DNA from: an uncultured Deferribacteraceae bacterium | GTDB lineage: Bacteria > Chrysiogenota > Deferribacteres > Deferribacterales > Mucispirillaceae | Assembly (NCBI GenBank): GCA_947039055.1 | Contig: CAMQYB010000018.1 | Coordinates: 1-16,720, forward strand | Reading direction: 5' to 3' | Length of the DNA stretch: 16,720 nt | Shown: in pieces, positions 8,053 to 15,032 of the stretch | How positions within the stretch are numbered: the stretch's first letter is position 1 | How the letters are laid out: every line of letters starts with the position of its first letter | Position numbers and translations under genes: made by a program | The notes under the pieces: model-generated | The model's input: only the letters and a program-made list of their open reading frames with translations | Told to the model about the DNA's origin: nothing | Database searches by the model: none

Positions 8053-8739
8053 ATGAATACCTTTGATATAAACATTAAAAAACAACTAGGTGATAATACA
8101 TTCAACTATAACGTTAAGATAGATAGTTTCGATATCTTAGGCGTATTTGGCGACTCAGGTGCTGGTAAAAGTACGTTCATCAATATGATAGCAGGGATCA
8201 TTAAACCAGATTTTGGATATATAAAAATATCAGATACAGTTTTATTCGATTTTGAAAATAAAATAGATATACCTATTCATAAACGCAATGTAGGAGTTAT
8301 CTTTCAAGATACAAAACTGTTTCCACATCTATCAGTAAAATCTAATCTACTCTACGGTTGTAAAAGACCAGATGGATGTAGATCTGCAACAGGCGATAAA
8401 ACCGATATAAATTTTGATAATATAGTATCTGTACTAGGTATAGAAACATTACTTGAAAGAAAACCTAACAAATTGTCAGGTGGTGAAAAAAGTCGTGTTG
8501 CAATAGGTAGAGCTATTCTATCTAGACCTAAACTGCTATTAATGGATGAACCTAACGCATCGCTTGATAATAAAAAGAAAGAACAGTTACTTGATCTATA
8601 TAAAATGATGGCTACAGAGTTTCATATCCCTACAATCTTTGTTACTCACTCTAAAGATGAATTAAAACAAATATCTAAAGAAACAATTATTATTGAGGGA
8701 TGCTCTATTAAAGCAGTTGTTCAATCTGACACTTTATAA
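8053..8739 (+). CDS. modC: Molybdate ABC transporter ATPase ModC, short form without Mop domain
   Basis: Cytoplasmic ATPase that drives molybdate import. Walker A is GDSGAGKST (33-41), the Q-loop is at Gln85, the signature is LSGGE (141-145), Walker B is LLLMDEP (161-167), and the H-loop is His199. IPIHKRNVGVIFQDTKLFPH (74-93) is characteristic of ModC. At 228 residues it stops just after the ATPase core. The C-terminal molybdate-binding Mop/TOBE domain of the roughly 350-residue E. coli protein is missing. Short ModC proteins are known elsewhere, so this is probably functional but without that feedback domain. AAGGAT in the modB tail serves as ribosome site. No terminator is evident downstream. 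Confidence 0.9.
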   Translation: MNTFDINIKKQLGDNTFNYNVKIDSFDILGVFGDSGAGKSTFINMIAGIIKPDFGYIKISDTVLFDFENKIDIPIHKRNVGVIFQDTKLFPHLSVKSNLLYGCKRPDGCRSATGDKTDINFDNIVSVLGIETLLERKPNKLSGGEKSRVAIGRAILSRPKLLLMDEPNASLDNKKKEQLLDLYKMMATEFHIPTIFVTHSKDELKQISKETIIIEGCSIKAVVQSDTL

Positions 8740-8945
8740 AATAATTTATAACATCTGTCAAACATTACTAATAAAAGCTATTTCCATATATAATACCCAA
8801 TCATACAGTAAAAAAGAATTAATAAACCTTATAAACAAATCTTATCACATATAAAACGCTATATAATAATAAATATATGTATCAATTTCATTAACTGAAG
8901 TTGTATTCACATCAAAACAGTTCAACAATAAGCATATAAAACGCC

Positions 8946-8972
8946 TTAAGAAACATATAAAATAACCGATAA
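8946..8972 (+). promoter_or_regulatory. Weaker second sigma-28 (FliA) promoter candidate
   Basis: ACCGATAA at 8965-8972 matches 7 of 8 positions of the sigma-28 -10 element GCCGATAA. The -35 position, 11 bp upstream, reads TTAAGAAA, which matches only half of TAAAGTTT. It lies 71 bp upstream of the better candidate and could be a tandem promoter or chance. Confidence 0.35.
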
Positions 8973-9016
8973 GAATCATAAGGTAAATTATATTAAAAAA
9001 TATATTAAAAAAAACC

Positions 9017-9043
9017 TAAAGTTATTTAAAGTATGAACGATAA
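9017..9043 (+). promoter_or_regulatory. Sigma-28 (FliA) promoter of fliD
   Basis: TAAAGTTA, an 11-bp spacer and AACGATAA match the flagellar sigma-28 consensus TAAAGTTT-N11-GCCGATAA at 13 of 16 positions with the exact spacing. It lies upstream of the filament-cap gene, a usual late-class flagellar target. The expected start near 9050 gives a leader of about 107 bases containing two hairpins. Confidence 0.75.
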
Positions 9044-9090
9044 AGAGAGAGTAAAAGATTTAAAGGATTAAATCATACTTTATAAATAAC
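9021..9090. repeat. Interrupted 16-bp inverted repeat over the fliD promoter
   Basis: The left arm GTTATTTAAAGTATGA (9021-9036) is the reverse complement of the right arm 9073-9090 apart from two extra bases (AT) in the right arm. The innermost ten bases (TAAAGTATGA/TCATACTTTA) pair perfectly without a bulge. The left arm covers the end of the -35 element, the spacer and the first base of the -10 element; the right arm lies in the transcribed leader. Between them is a second hairpin, GATTTAA-AGGA-TTAAATC (9057-9074). Confidence 0.6.
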
Positions 9091-9111
9091 GTAATTCAAA
9101 ATGTGAATTAC
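9091..9111 (+). promoter_or_regulatory. Stem-loop in the fliD leader
   Basis: GTAATTCA and TGAATTAC form a perfect 8-bp stem with a five-base AAATG loop. It directly abuts the larger inverted repeat and lies 34 bases before the ribosome site. No T-run follows, so it is not a terminator. A role in mRNA stability or protein binding is possible but unproven. Confidence 0.45.
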
Positions 9112-9156
9112 AACGTGTTTTTAATTATAAAGTAACTATCCAGCAAGGAGGTTAGA

Positions 9157-11907
9157 ATGGAAGCTTTAAGAGTAGGTGGTATCGTTTCAGGACTTGATAC
9201 CAACGCAATAGTAGATTCAATGGTCGCTTCAGCGATGGTTCCAGTAGATAGATTAAATGAAAAGTCAATGTTTCTCGCAATGGAACAAGCTGCATACAAT
9301 ACCGTTATTGATGCTATGACTGAGTTAAAAGATTCTTTATTTCCACTCAAATTGGAAAGTACATTCAAAAGCAAAACAGTTTCTGTTGCAAATGGCAACG
9401 TCTTAACAGCAACCGCATCAACTGATACTAAACCTGGTGTTTATAATGTCGATGTAGATCAATTAGCTGCAAACTCATTCGCATCATCTTATGTACCTAA
9501 AACATCTTTCTTTCAAGGTGCAAATATGGCTAGCGGTGAAATATCAACCGATACAACATTTGATTATCAATTAGAAGGCATGCACTCTGTAACAGTTGAG
9601 AATGTTGAAGGTGTTACTCCTCCAGTAGTAATGGCAACAGATGAATTTAAAGCTGCTGATAATCGTATGTTTGAGAAATTTCTAAACGGTAATATGACAG
9701 GTGTTAATGCTTCAGGAAGATACAGTCAACCATTAACCGATATAAACGGTAAACAGATGAATTTTGAAATAGTTGTAGATGGTGTTACTAAAACTGTTCC
9801 CGTAACTCTTGATGGATATACAAACCCTCTTTTTGTACAAGAGATCGCTAAAGATATAGAAGATCAATTAAACATTGGACTTGGTACTGCAAAATATGAT
9901 CAAAAAATAGCTGTTAAAACAGAATACGACGTGACAACAAAACAACATAAATTAGCATTCTATAATTCAGACGGTAAAAAAGATATGAATATCAAAGTTG
10001 CCACTGGTAGTGATGCGACACTTGTAGGTCAGTTAGGGTTACCTGCTGTTGGTTCTCAATTAACATCAAATGGTAGAGTAGATACAATGATTCAACATGT
10101 GATGGATGATGATTATGCTGATTTAACATCTAAAATGATGAAACCTAAAGGTGGAATTATCCCTGGTATGAAACTGAAATTAACAGAAGATGAAACTGAA
10201 GTTAAGCCTGGTACATTCGGTGTACTATATGATGGTTCTGTTAATAGAAAATTAGGATCAAAAACTCAAGTTCTTGGTGATAACTTTGATAAAATATCAA
10301 ATCTTCCAGCAGGAACTACTCCTCCAACAGATAGCGATATTGCTGATTGGCTTAGTAGTTCTTTCACAAGAACAACACCAGCCTCGCTGTTTGACGACCC
10401 TGTTGTACCAGAGGATTTAAACGGTTTCTTTCATATCAATGGATATAAAATTGATATACCTGATATATCTATATTAACTCCAAACAGTTTAATGGGTTTA
10501 ATAAACTCATCAGGTGCAGGTGTTAAAGCTAGTTGGGATTATAATAACAATTTCTTTAAATTAGAAAGAAGCTATGATGGACCTGATGATATCCAATTAG
10601 GATCAACAAGTGATACGTCAGATATTTTAGATTTTATGAAACTATCTCTTCCAGCAGGCGCTATACATATTCGTGGATCAGATAAAGGAACTGTTGATCT
10701 AAACTCTCCAATTAAAGAAGCTGGTATTTCAACTCCGTTAGAGCCTGCTAGAGGTATTTTTACAATTAATGGTGTTTCAATTTTTCTAGATACAGCTACA
10801 GACTCTGTCGATGATGTTATGCGTAAAATAAACTCTTCTGCAGCTGGCGTAAATATGTCATACGATAAAGAGTTAGATAAATTTAGATTAGATTCAAAAG
10901 ACAATATTTCTCAGATCACTGTAGGAAGCCCTAGAGATACATCTAATTTTCTTGATGCAATAGGAGTAACAGATACATATCAAACTGAAGTCCCTGTTGG
11001 TACTCCTGGACAAAATAGTATCTTTACAGTTGATGGAACTAAGTATGAAAGAACATCTAATGAAGTTGAAGGTATCATACCTGGATTAAATATGACTCTC
11101 ACTGATCTTGGAATGACAACTCTTACTGTTGCTCTAGATACTGATAGAGCAGTTGATGCTGTCGCTGGGTTTGCTGTAAAATATAACGAATTAATGTTAA
11201 TGCTTTCTCCTGAGACCCCGACTAAAGAGGAAAAAGAGAAGTATTGGGAGCCGTTATCAACTGAACAGAAACAACAGATGTCAGAAAGTGAAGTAGCAAC
11301 ATATGAAGAAAACCATCTTAAAATGAGAAACAATGAAACGTATAGAAGAAGTAGTGAGTTGAAAACAATTAAAACTAGTCTTAGATCAACTCTTACAGGT
11401 AATCTTACGAATACTACTAGTAAGTTTAATAACATTACTGATATAGGATTAAACATTGCAGGTGGTGATGCTGGTGAGTGGTCAACTACAACTAAAGGTT
11501 TATTTATTGATACATCTACTGATGTAGAAAAGATAACAGAAATAATCAAAAATGGTGATTTTGTAAAAATTTTACAAAATGATACTGATGAAGTTCTTAA
11601 ATTCTTTAATGAAAATGAAACGGTGGACGATATTGATGGTAAGACAAAAGTAGTTAGTCAAGGTTTTGGTACTAGATATGATTCTTGGGCTATTGCTAAC
11701 TCTGATTCATCATCTGTATTGTATAAGAAAGCTGGAACTAACGGTTCAATAGAGAACCAACTTACTAGCTTGCAGTCACAGATTAAAACTCAATCAGCTA
11801 GAGTAGAGAACTATCTTGAAAGATTATGGCAGAGTTTCACTGATATGGAGATAAGAATGCAACAGATTCAAGAGCAATCAACGGCATTATCTAAAATCGG
11901 TGGATAG
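9157..11907 (+). CDS. fliD: Flagellar filament cap protein FliD (hook-associated protein 2), unusually long
   Basis: FliD forms the cap on the growing filament tip and helps flagellin fold into place. The N-terminal 105 residues (GGIVSGLDTNAIVDSMV, then a coiled coil and PGVYNVDVDQLA) are the FliD_N domain. From about 655 to 905 lies FliD_C, ending in a coiled coil (864-916) with IENQLTSLQSQIKTQ and ALSKIGG. At 916 residues it is much longer than common FliD proteins (about 450-700). The extra length is in the middle, where two related units occur at about 423-495 and 533-605. Both share F-INGxxI, INSSxAGV, a YD/YN plus FxL stretch and GSxxDTSxxLD, and resemble flagellin hook IN motifs. The start has AAGGAGGT five bases upstream. 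It is followed 68 bp later by fliS. Confidence 0.93.
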   Translation: MEALRVGGIVSGLDTNAIVDSMVASAMVPVDRLNEKSMFLAMEQAAYNTVIDAMTELKDSLFPLKLESTFKSKTVSVANGNVLTATASTDTKPGVYNVDVDQLAANSFASSYVPKTSFFQGANMASGEISTDTTFDYQLEGMHSVTVENVEGVTPPVVMATDEFKAADNRMFEKFLNGNMTGVNASGRYSQPLTDINGKQMNFEIVVDGVTKTVPVTLDGYTNPLFVQEIAKDIEDQLNIGLGTAKYDQKIAVKTEYDVTTKQHKLAFYNSDGKKDMNIKVATGSDATLVGQLGLPAVGSQLTSNGRVDTMIQHVMDDDYADLTSKMMKPKGGIIPGMKLKLTEDETEVKPGTFGVLYDGSVNRKLGSKTQVLGDNFDKISNLPAGTTPPTDSDIADWLSSSFTRTTPASLFDDPVVPEDLNGFFHINGYKIDIPDISILTPNSLMGLINSSGAGVKASWDYNNNFFKLERSYDGPDDIQLGSTSDTSDILDFMKLSLPAGAIHIRGSDKGTVDLNSPIKEAGISTPLEPARGIFTINGVSIFLDTATDSVDDVMRKINSSAAGVNMSYDKELDKFRLDSKDNISQITVGSPRDTSNFLDAIGVTDTYQTEVPVGTPGQNSIFTVDGTKYERTSNEVEGIIPGLNMTLTDLGMTTLTVALDTDRAVDAVAGFAVKYNELMLMLSPETPTKEEKEKYWEPLSTEQKQQMSESEVATYEENHLKMRNNETYRRSSELKTIKTSLRSTLTGNLTNTTSKFNNITDIGLNIAGGDAGEWSTTTKGLFIDTSTDVEKITEIIKNGDFVKILQNDTDEVLKFFNENETVDDIDGKTKVVSQGFGTRYDSWAIANSDSSSVLYKKAGTNGSIENQLTSLQSQIKTQSARVENYLERLWQSFTDMEIRMQQIQEQSTALSKIGG

Positions 11908-11930
11908 TAATTTATAATAAAAGAATATAA

Positions 11931-11957
11931 TAAAGTAAATAAAGTAAATAAAGTATT
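11931..11957. repeat. 9-bp tandem repeat before fliS
   Basis: TAAAGTAAA occurs twice in tandem (11931-11939, 11940-11948), followed by a third partial copy TAAAGTATT. It overlaps a small AGTATT-TT-AATACT palindrome ending just before the fliS ribosome site. It is a simple AT-rich repeat prone to slippage. No sigma-28 -10 element follows, so fliS is probably read from the fliD promoter. Confidence 0.5.
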
Positions 11958-11975
11958 TTAATACTGGAGGCTAGC

Positions 11976-12410
11976 GTGAGACAAAAATCTAATATGAATA
12001 TCTATCAAAAACAAGGAATTGACGGTGCATCTAAAGGTAAAATCGTTCTATTTCTGCTTGATGGAACTTTAAAATTCCTAAGAGTTGCTTGCAAATCAAT
12101 TGATAAGGCTGATATTGAAGGTGCACATAATAATATAATTAAGGCTGAGAATATCTTATTTGAATTAATGTCTACTCTTAATATGGACGTTAAAGAGATA
12201 TCAACAAACCTTATGAAGTTATACGACTTCATGGTATGGCAGTTAATTGAGGCTAATAAAACTAAAAACAAACAATTGATTGAAGATGTAATGAAACTTA
12301 TAGAACCTCTTAGAGACGCTTGGAAAGAAGTTGTTGATAAAGAAGGTAAAAAAGAGACTCCAGTTCTTCCTGAAAGTTATGAAAAAGCATCAGTAAATGT
12401 TGCAGGTTAA
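11976..12410 (+). CDS. fliS: Flagellin export chaperone FliS
   Basis: FliS binds the C-terminus of flagellin in the cytoplasm, preventing early polymerisation and guiding export. The 144-residue protein is all-helical in appearance. It has the family pattern near the N-terminus: a tyrosine in IYQKQG, then GASKGKIVLFLLDGTLKFLR, equivalent to the ASPxKLVxMLYDGAxxFL stretch of other FliS proteins. Ala-His-Asn-Asn-Ile-Ile-Lys-Ala-Glu (AHNNIIKAE, 50-58) matches the next helix. The start is GTG, chosen because TGGAGG lies five bases upstream. The first ATG at 11994 would be 23 bases from that site. The C-terminal 25 residues are longer and more charged than usual. The place right after fliD is the usual one. 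Confidence 0.88.
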   Translation: MRQKSNMNIYQKQGIDGASKGKIVLFLLDGTLKFLRVACKSIDKADIEGAHNNIIKAENILFELMSTLNMDVKEISTNLMKLYDFMVWQLIEANKTKNKQLIEDVMKLIEPLRDAWKEVVDKEGKKETPVLPESYEKASVNVAG

Positions 12411-12470
12411 TAATCATTCTAAATGTTAATTAACTGAATTACTTGCATAATTTCTAAATATGATTTAATA

Positions 12471-12489
12471 TACCCTCGTTATGAGGGTA
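12471..12489 (+). promoter_or_regulatory. Stem-loop covering the start of the gene after fliS
   Basis: TACCCTC (12471-12477) and GAGGGTA (12483-12489) form a 7-bp stem with loop GTTAT. This is one of the most G+C-rich stems in the area. It includes the ATG at 12481 and the only purine-rich ribosome-like sequence (GAGGG). No run of T follows, so I read it as a possible translational control or attenuator, not a terminator. Confidence 0.45.
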
Positions 12490-12813
12490 GAATTTTCTAT
12501 AATGCTAAAACAATGTGAAGAGATTGCTAAAGAGTTACTGCTTGAGCCTATGGGTGATGTATTTCTTAGTAAATTAGATATCTTCGATAACTATTTTGCA
12601 CAACTGATGCAAATTATCGAGCTAGGTGAACTGAGCGATAAAGTCGATGTAACCTATCTTCGCTCTATGCTACCTTCTATAGAAGAGAAACTTAGTAAAG
12701 AACGTCAAAGAACAAAGCAAGAAAAAAATGTATCAGTGAATAGAAAATCTCTTCTTAGCTCATATACACAACCTGGTGTAAGATCGAAAAGTAAAATAGA
12801 TAAATTGCTTTGA
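12481..12813 (+). CDS. Small helical protein downstream of fliS, possible FliT-like chaperone
   Basis: I do not recognise this 110-residue protein by sequence. It is charged and mostly helical (about 8-32 and 34-85), with no signal peptide, membrane segment or cysteine-rich site. The one cysteine is at position 11. The C-terminal tail (SYTQPGVRSKSKIDKLL) is basic and probably disordered. Its place after fliD and fliS is where fliT, the FliD export chaperone of similar size (about 100-120 residues), is often found, so a FliT-like role is an inference from context. The start is uncertain. The ATG at 12481 lies in a hairpin and lacks an upstream ribosome site. The ATG at 12502 has GAGGG 14 bases upstream, which is rather far. 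The gene's stop overlaps the TTG start of the next gene. Confidence 0.6.
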   Translation: MRVEFSIMLKQCEEIAKELLLEPMGDVFLSKLDIFDNYFAQLMQIIELGELSDKVDVTYLRSMLPSIEEKLSKERQRTKQEKNVSVNRKSLLSSYTQPGVRSKSKIDKLL

Positions 12814-13874
12814 AAAACACCTTATTTAAAAAAATACCACTTTATATATTCAAAGAACTATACCCTCTATTTATTTTTGCTAATATCTTTTTTATCTTCT
12901 TACTACTCATAGAAAAACTTGTACAAATTGCAGACTTATTTCTTGGAAATAATGTATCAATCGTACTTATTGTTGAAACTATCCTGCTTTTAACCCCTGC
13001 TCTACTTGTCTTAACTATCCCTCTTGCATCACTACTTGCTGTTATGCTTGTATTTAGTAGACTATCATCAGACAGTGAGATGATCGCAATAAGATCAATC
13101 GGTGCTAGCACCTTTACTATTCTAAAACCAGTTATAGTATTTGCTATTATAGCTACTTGTTTAGCATTGATGCTAAGTCTTAGTTTAGTAAGAAAATCAT
13201 CTATTTTAACCATAAACAACCTTAATAAAATCACAGAAAACATATCTATTAAAGATATAAAAGAAAATGAAATATATGAACGTATTCCTGGTATTCTTCT
13301 ATATGTTAAAAAGAAGATGAATAACATAGATTACGAAGGTTTAGTTCTTGTAAATAAAAGTGACAACTCTATTATTACTGCAACTAAAGCATCTATTACT
13401 CCTACAAAAGAAAAAAGTATTCAGATGATTTTAATGGATGGAAGAATAACTAAAGTTGGAGATATATACAACACATCAGTTATCAAGTTTCAAGATATGG
13501 TAATGAGTATTCCTATGAATATAAGAATAACAGATCTCGTAAATACTCCAATGACTTTATCAACTACAGAGTTAATTGAAAAGTTTTCAACAGATCATAG
13601 ATATCAATTTGAGCTAAATAAACGTTTTGCTGTACCTTTTTCATCGATCATACTCGCTTTGTTCGGATTTACATTAGGCGTGTCTGCGGCTCGTAGTAGT
13701 AAAAGTTTAGGAATGATTATAGCTGTTCTAATTGCAATAGTTTATAACTTTTTACAGATATATTCTGAAAAACTTTCATACTCATCAACACTTAATCCTA
13801 TTTTAGGAGCTTGGCTCACGAATATAATATTTTTACTGTTTTTAGTGATATCATTTAGAAGAGTAATAAAGTAA
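12810..13874 (+). CDS. LptF/LptG-family lipopolysaccharide export permease
   Basis: Inner-membrane permease of the Lpt machine that pulls lipopolysaccharide out of the membrane and passes it to the LptC/LptA bridge, powered by LptB. The 354-residue protein shows the family plan of three helices (about 18-38, 50-82, 101-125), a periplasmic beta-jellyroll region (about 130-265) and three more helices (275-292, 300-318, 330-348). The conserved SDSEMIAIRSIGAS (87-100) after helix 2 is the usual LptF/G cytoplasmic loop. Whether it is LptF or LptG cannot be decided, and no second copy is in the window. The only early start is TTG at 12810, overlapping the previous stop as TTGA with no evident ribosome site, so translation probably depends on the upstream gene. 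Confidence 0.87.
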   Translation: MKNTLFKKIPLYIFKELYPLFIFANIFFIFLLLIEKLVQIADLFLGNNVSIVLIVETILLLTPALLVLTIPLASLLAVMLVFSRLSSDSEMIAIRSIGASTFTILKPVIVFAIIATCLALMLSLSLVRKSSILTINNLNKITENISIKDIKENEIYERIPGILLYVKKKMNNIDYEGLVLVNKSDNSIITATKASITPTKEKSIQMILMDGRITKVGDIYNTSVIKFQDMVMSIPMNIRITDLVNTPMTLSTTELIEKFSTDHRYQFELNKRFAVPFSSIILALFGFTLGVSAARSSKSLGMIIAVLIAIVYNFLQIYSEKLSYSSTLNPILGAWLTNIIFLLFLVISFRRVIK

Positions 13875-13887
13875 CTATAAATATCTG

Positions 13888-13916
13888 TTGATTTTAAGAT
13901 ATTTGATCAATATAAT
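13888..13916 (+). promoter_or_regulatory. Sigma-70-type promoter of leuB
   Basis: TTGATT (13888-13893), a 17-bp spacer and TATAAT (13911-13916) make a good sigma-70 promoter with a start near 13923. The spacer ends in the palindrome TTGATCAA (13903-13910), directly before the -10 box, where a bound protein would block initiation. The palindrome may also be chance. Confidence 0.6.
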
Positions 13917-13955
13917 GATCTTTTAACATAATTATAATTTGAGAGGTATATTTAG

Positions 13956-15032
13956 ATGAATAAAATAGCTGTTTTAGCTGGAGACGGAATAGGACCTGAG
14001 GTAATGTCTCAAGCATTAAAAATACTTGATATAATAGAATCTAAATCAAATAAAAAATTTGAGAGAACTGAAGCTTTAATCGGCGGTATTGCATATGACG
14101 AAACTGGAACTCCACTGCCTGATGAAACAATAAAAGTATGTGAGGCGTCTCAAGCTATATTATTTGGATCAGTTGGCGGACCTAAATGGGAAGGTTTAGC
14201 TCCTGAGAAACAACCTGAACGTGGTGCATTACTTCCACTTAGAAAACATTTCTCTTTATTTGCAAATATAAGACCTGTGAAAATTTTTCCTGCTCTTATT
14301 GAATCATCATCACTTAAAAACAATCTTATTGATGGTGGACTTGATATTATATTCTTTAGAGAATTAACTAGTGGTATATATTTTGGTCAACCTAAAATGA
14401 TCGCACCTGATAGAAAATCAGCTGTTGATACTATGCTATACACAGAAGAAGAAATAACTAGAATTGCTATCAAAGCTTTCGAAGCTGCAAAATTAAGATC
14501 TAACAAAGTTTGCTCTGTTGATAAAGCAAATGTTCTTATGACATCTGTTTTATGGAGAGAGGTTGTAAGTAATCTTCATAAATCTAAATACTCATCTGTT
14601 GAACTTACACACATGTTTGTTGATAACGCTGCAATGCAATTAGTTAGAGCACCTAAACAGTTTGATGTTATATTAACCGAAAACCTTTTTGGAGATATAT
14701 TATCTGATGAAGCTGCAATGCTTACTGGTTCACTCGGAATGCTTCCATCAGCATCAGTTAATGAAAAATCGTTCGGACTATATGAGCCTATCGGTGGATC
14801 AGCTCCTGATATCGCAGGACAAAATCTAGCGAACCCTATAGCTCAAATATTATCACTTGCATTAATGCTACGCTACTCATTTGATATGAACGAGTACGCT
14901 AACATGATAGAAGAATCTGTTTCTAAAACTTTAAACGAAGGGTTTAGAACTAAAGATATCGCAGGACAAAGCACAGATATAACGATACTTGGAACAGTAG
15001 AGATGGGAGATAAAATTGCAGCAAACTTATAA
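13956..15032 (+). CDS. leuB: 3-isopropylmalate dehydrogenase
   Basis: Cytoplasmic enzyme that oxidises and decarboxylates 3-isopropylmalate to 2-oxoisocaproate with NAD, the third step of leucine synthesis. The 358 residues match the family length. Visible motifs are GDGIGPEV (9-16), LRKHFSLFANIRP (95-107, substrate loop), RELTSGIYFG (135-144, with Ser where Gly is usual), Lys190, Asp223, Asp247 and Asp251 for catalysis and metal binding, and EPIGGSAPDIAGQNLANP (277-294), the NAD-binding stretch. These favour isopropylmalate over isocitrate or homoisocitrate dehydrogenase. GAGAGG lies about nine bases before the ATG. No other leucine genes are in the window, so leuB appears split from leuACD. 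Its end contains the ribosome site and start of the next gene. Confidence 0.95.
   Translation: MNKIAVLAGDGIGPEVMSQALKILDIIESKSNKKFERTEALIGGIAYDETGTPLPDETIKVCEASQAILFGSVGGPKWEGLAPEKQPERGALLPLRKHFSLFANIRPVKIFPALIESSSLKNNLIDGGLDIIFFRELTSGIYFGQPKMIAPDRKSAVDTMLYTEEEITRIAIKAFEAAKLRSNKVCSVDKANVLMTSVLWREVVSNLHKSKYSSVELTHMFVDNAAMQLVRAPKQFDVILTENLFGDILSDEAAMLTGSLGMLPSASVNEKSFGLYEPIGGSAPDIAGQNLANPIAQILSLALMLRYSFDMNEYANMIEESVSKTLNEGFRTKDIAGQSTDITILGTVEMGDKIAANL

Larger units (their letters stand above)
8740..9156 (+). other. Intergenic region with fliD leader and short repeats
   Basis: About 417 bp between modC and fliD contain no gene. Going rightwards it holds a 12-bp direct repeat CATATAAAACGC (8848-8859 and 8933-8944) with a shorter echo CATATAAAA at 8954. 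It then holds two sigma-28-like promoters, a long interrupted inverted repeat (9021-9090) and an adjoining hairpin (9091-9111). The fliD ribosome site AAGGAGGT lies at 9145-9152. Confidence 0.6.

Noticed and set aside
10980..11549. Minus-strand open frame of 189 codons opposite fliD
   Set aside because: It lies entirely inside the well-supported fliD, has no ribosome site and reads as a low-complexity Ser/Val/Leu shadow of the coding strand.
12842..13327. Minus-strand open frame of 161 codons opposite the LptF/G gene
   Set aside because: It is a shadow of a gene with clear family motifs. The Ile/Ser-rich composition is what an antisense frame of a membrane protein gives.
13903..13910. FNR/CRP-type operator at TTGATCAA before leuB
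   Set aside because: The half-sites are fused without the 4-bp centre of an FNR site. It is an 8-bp palindrome that may be chance.
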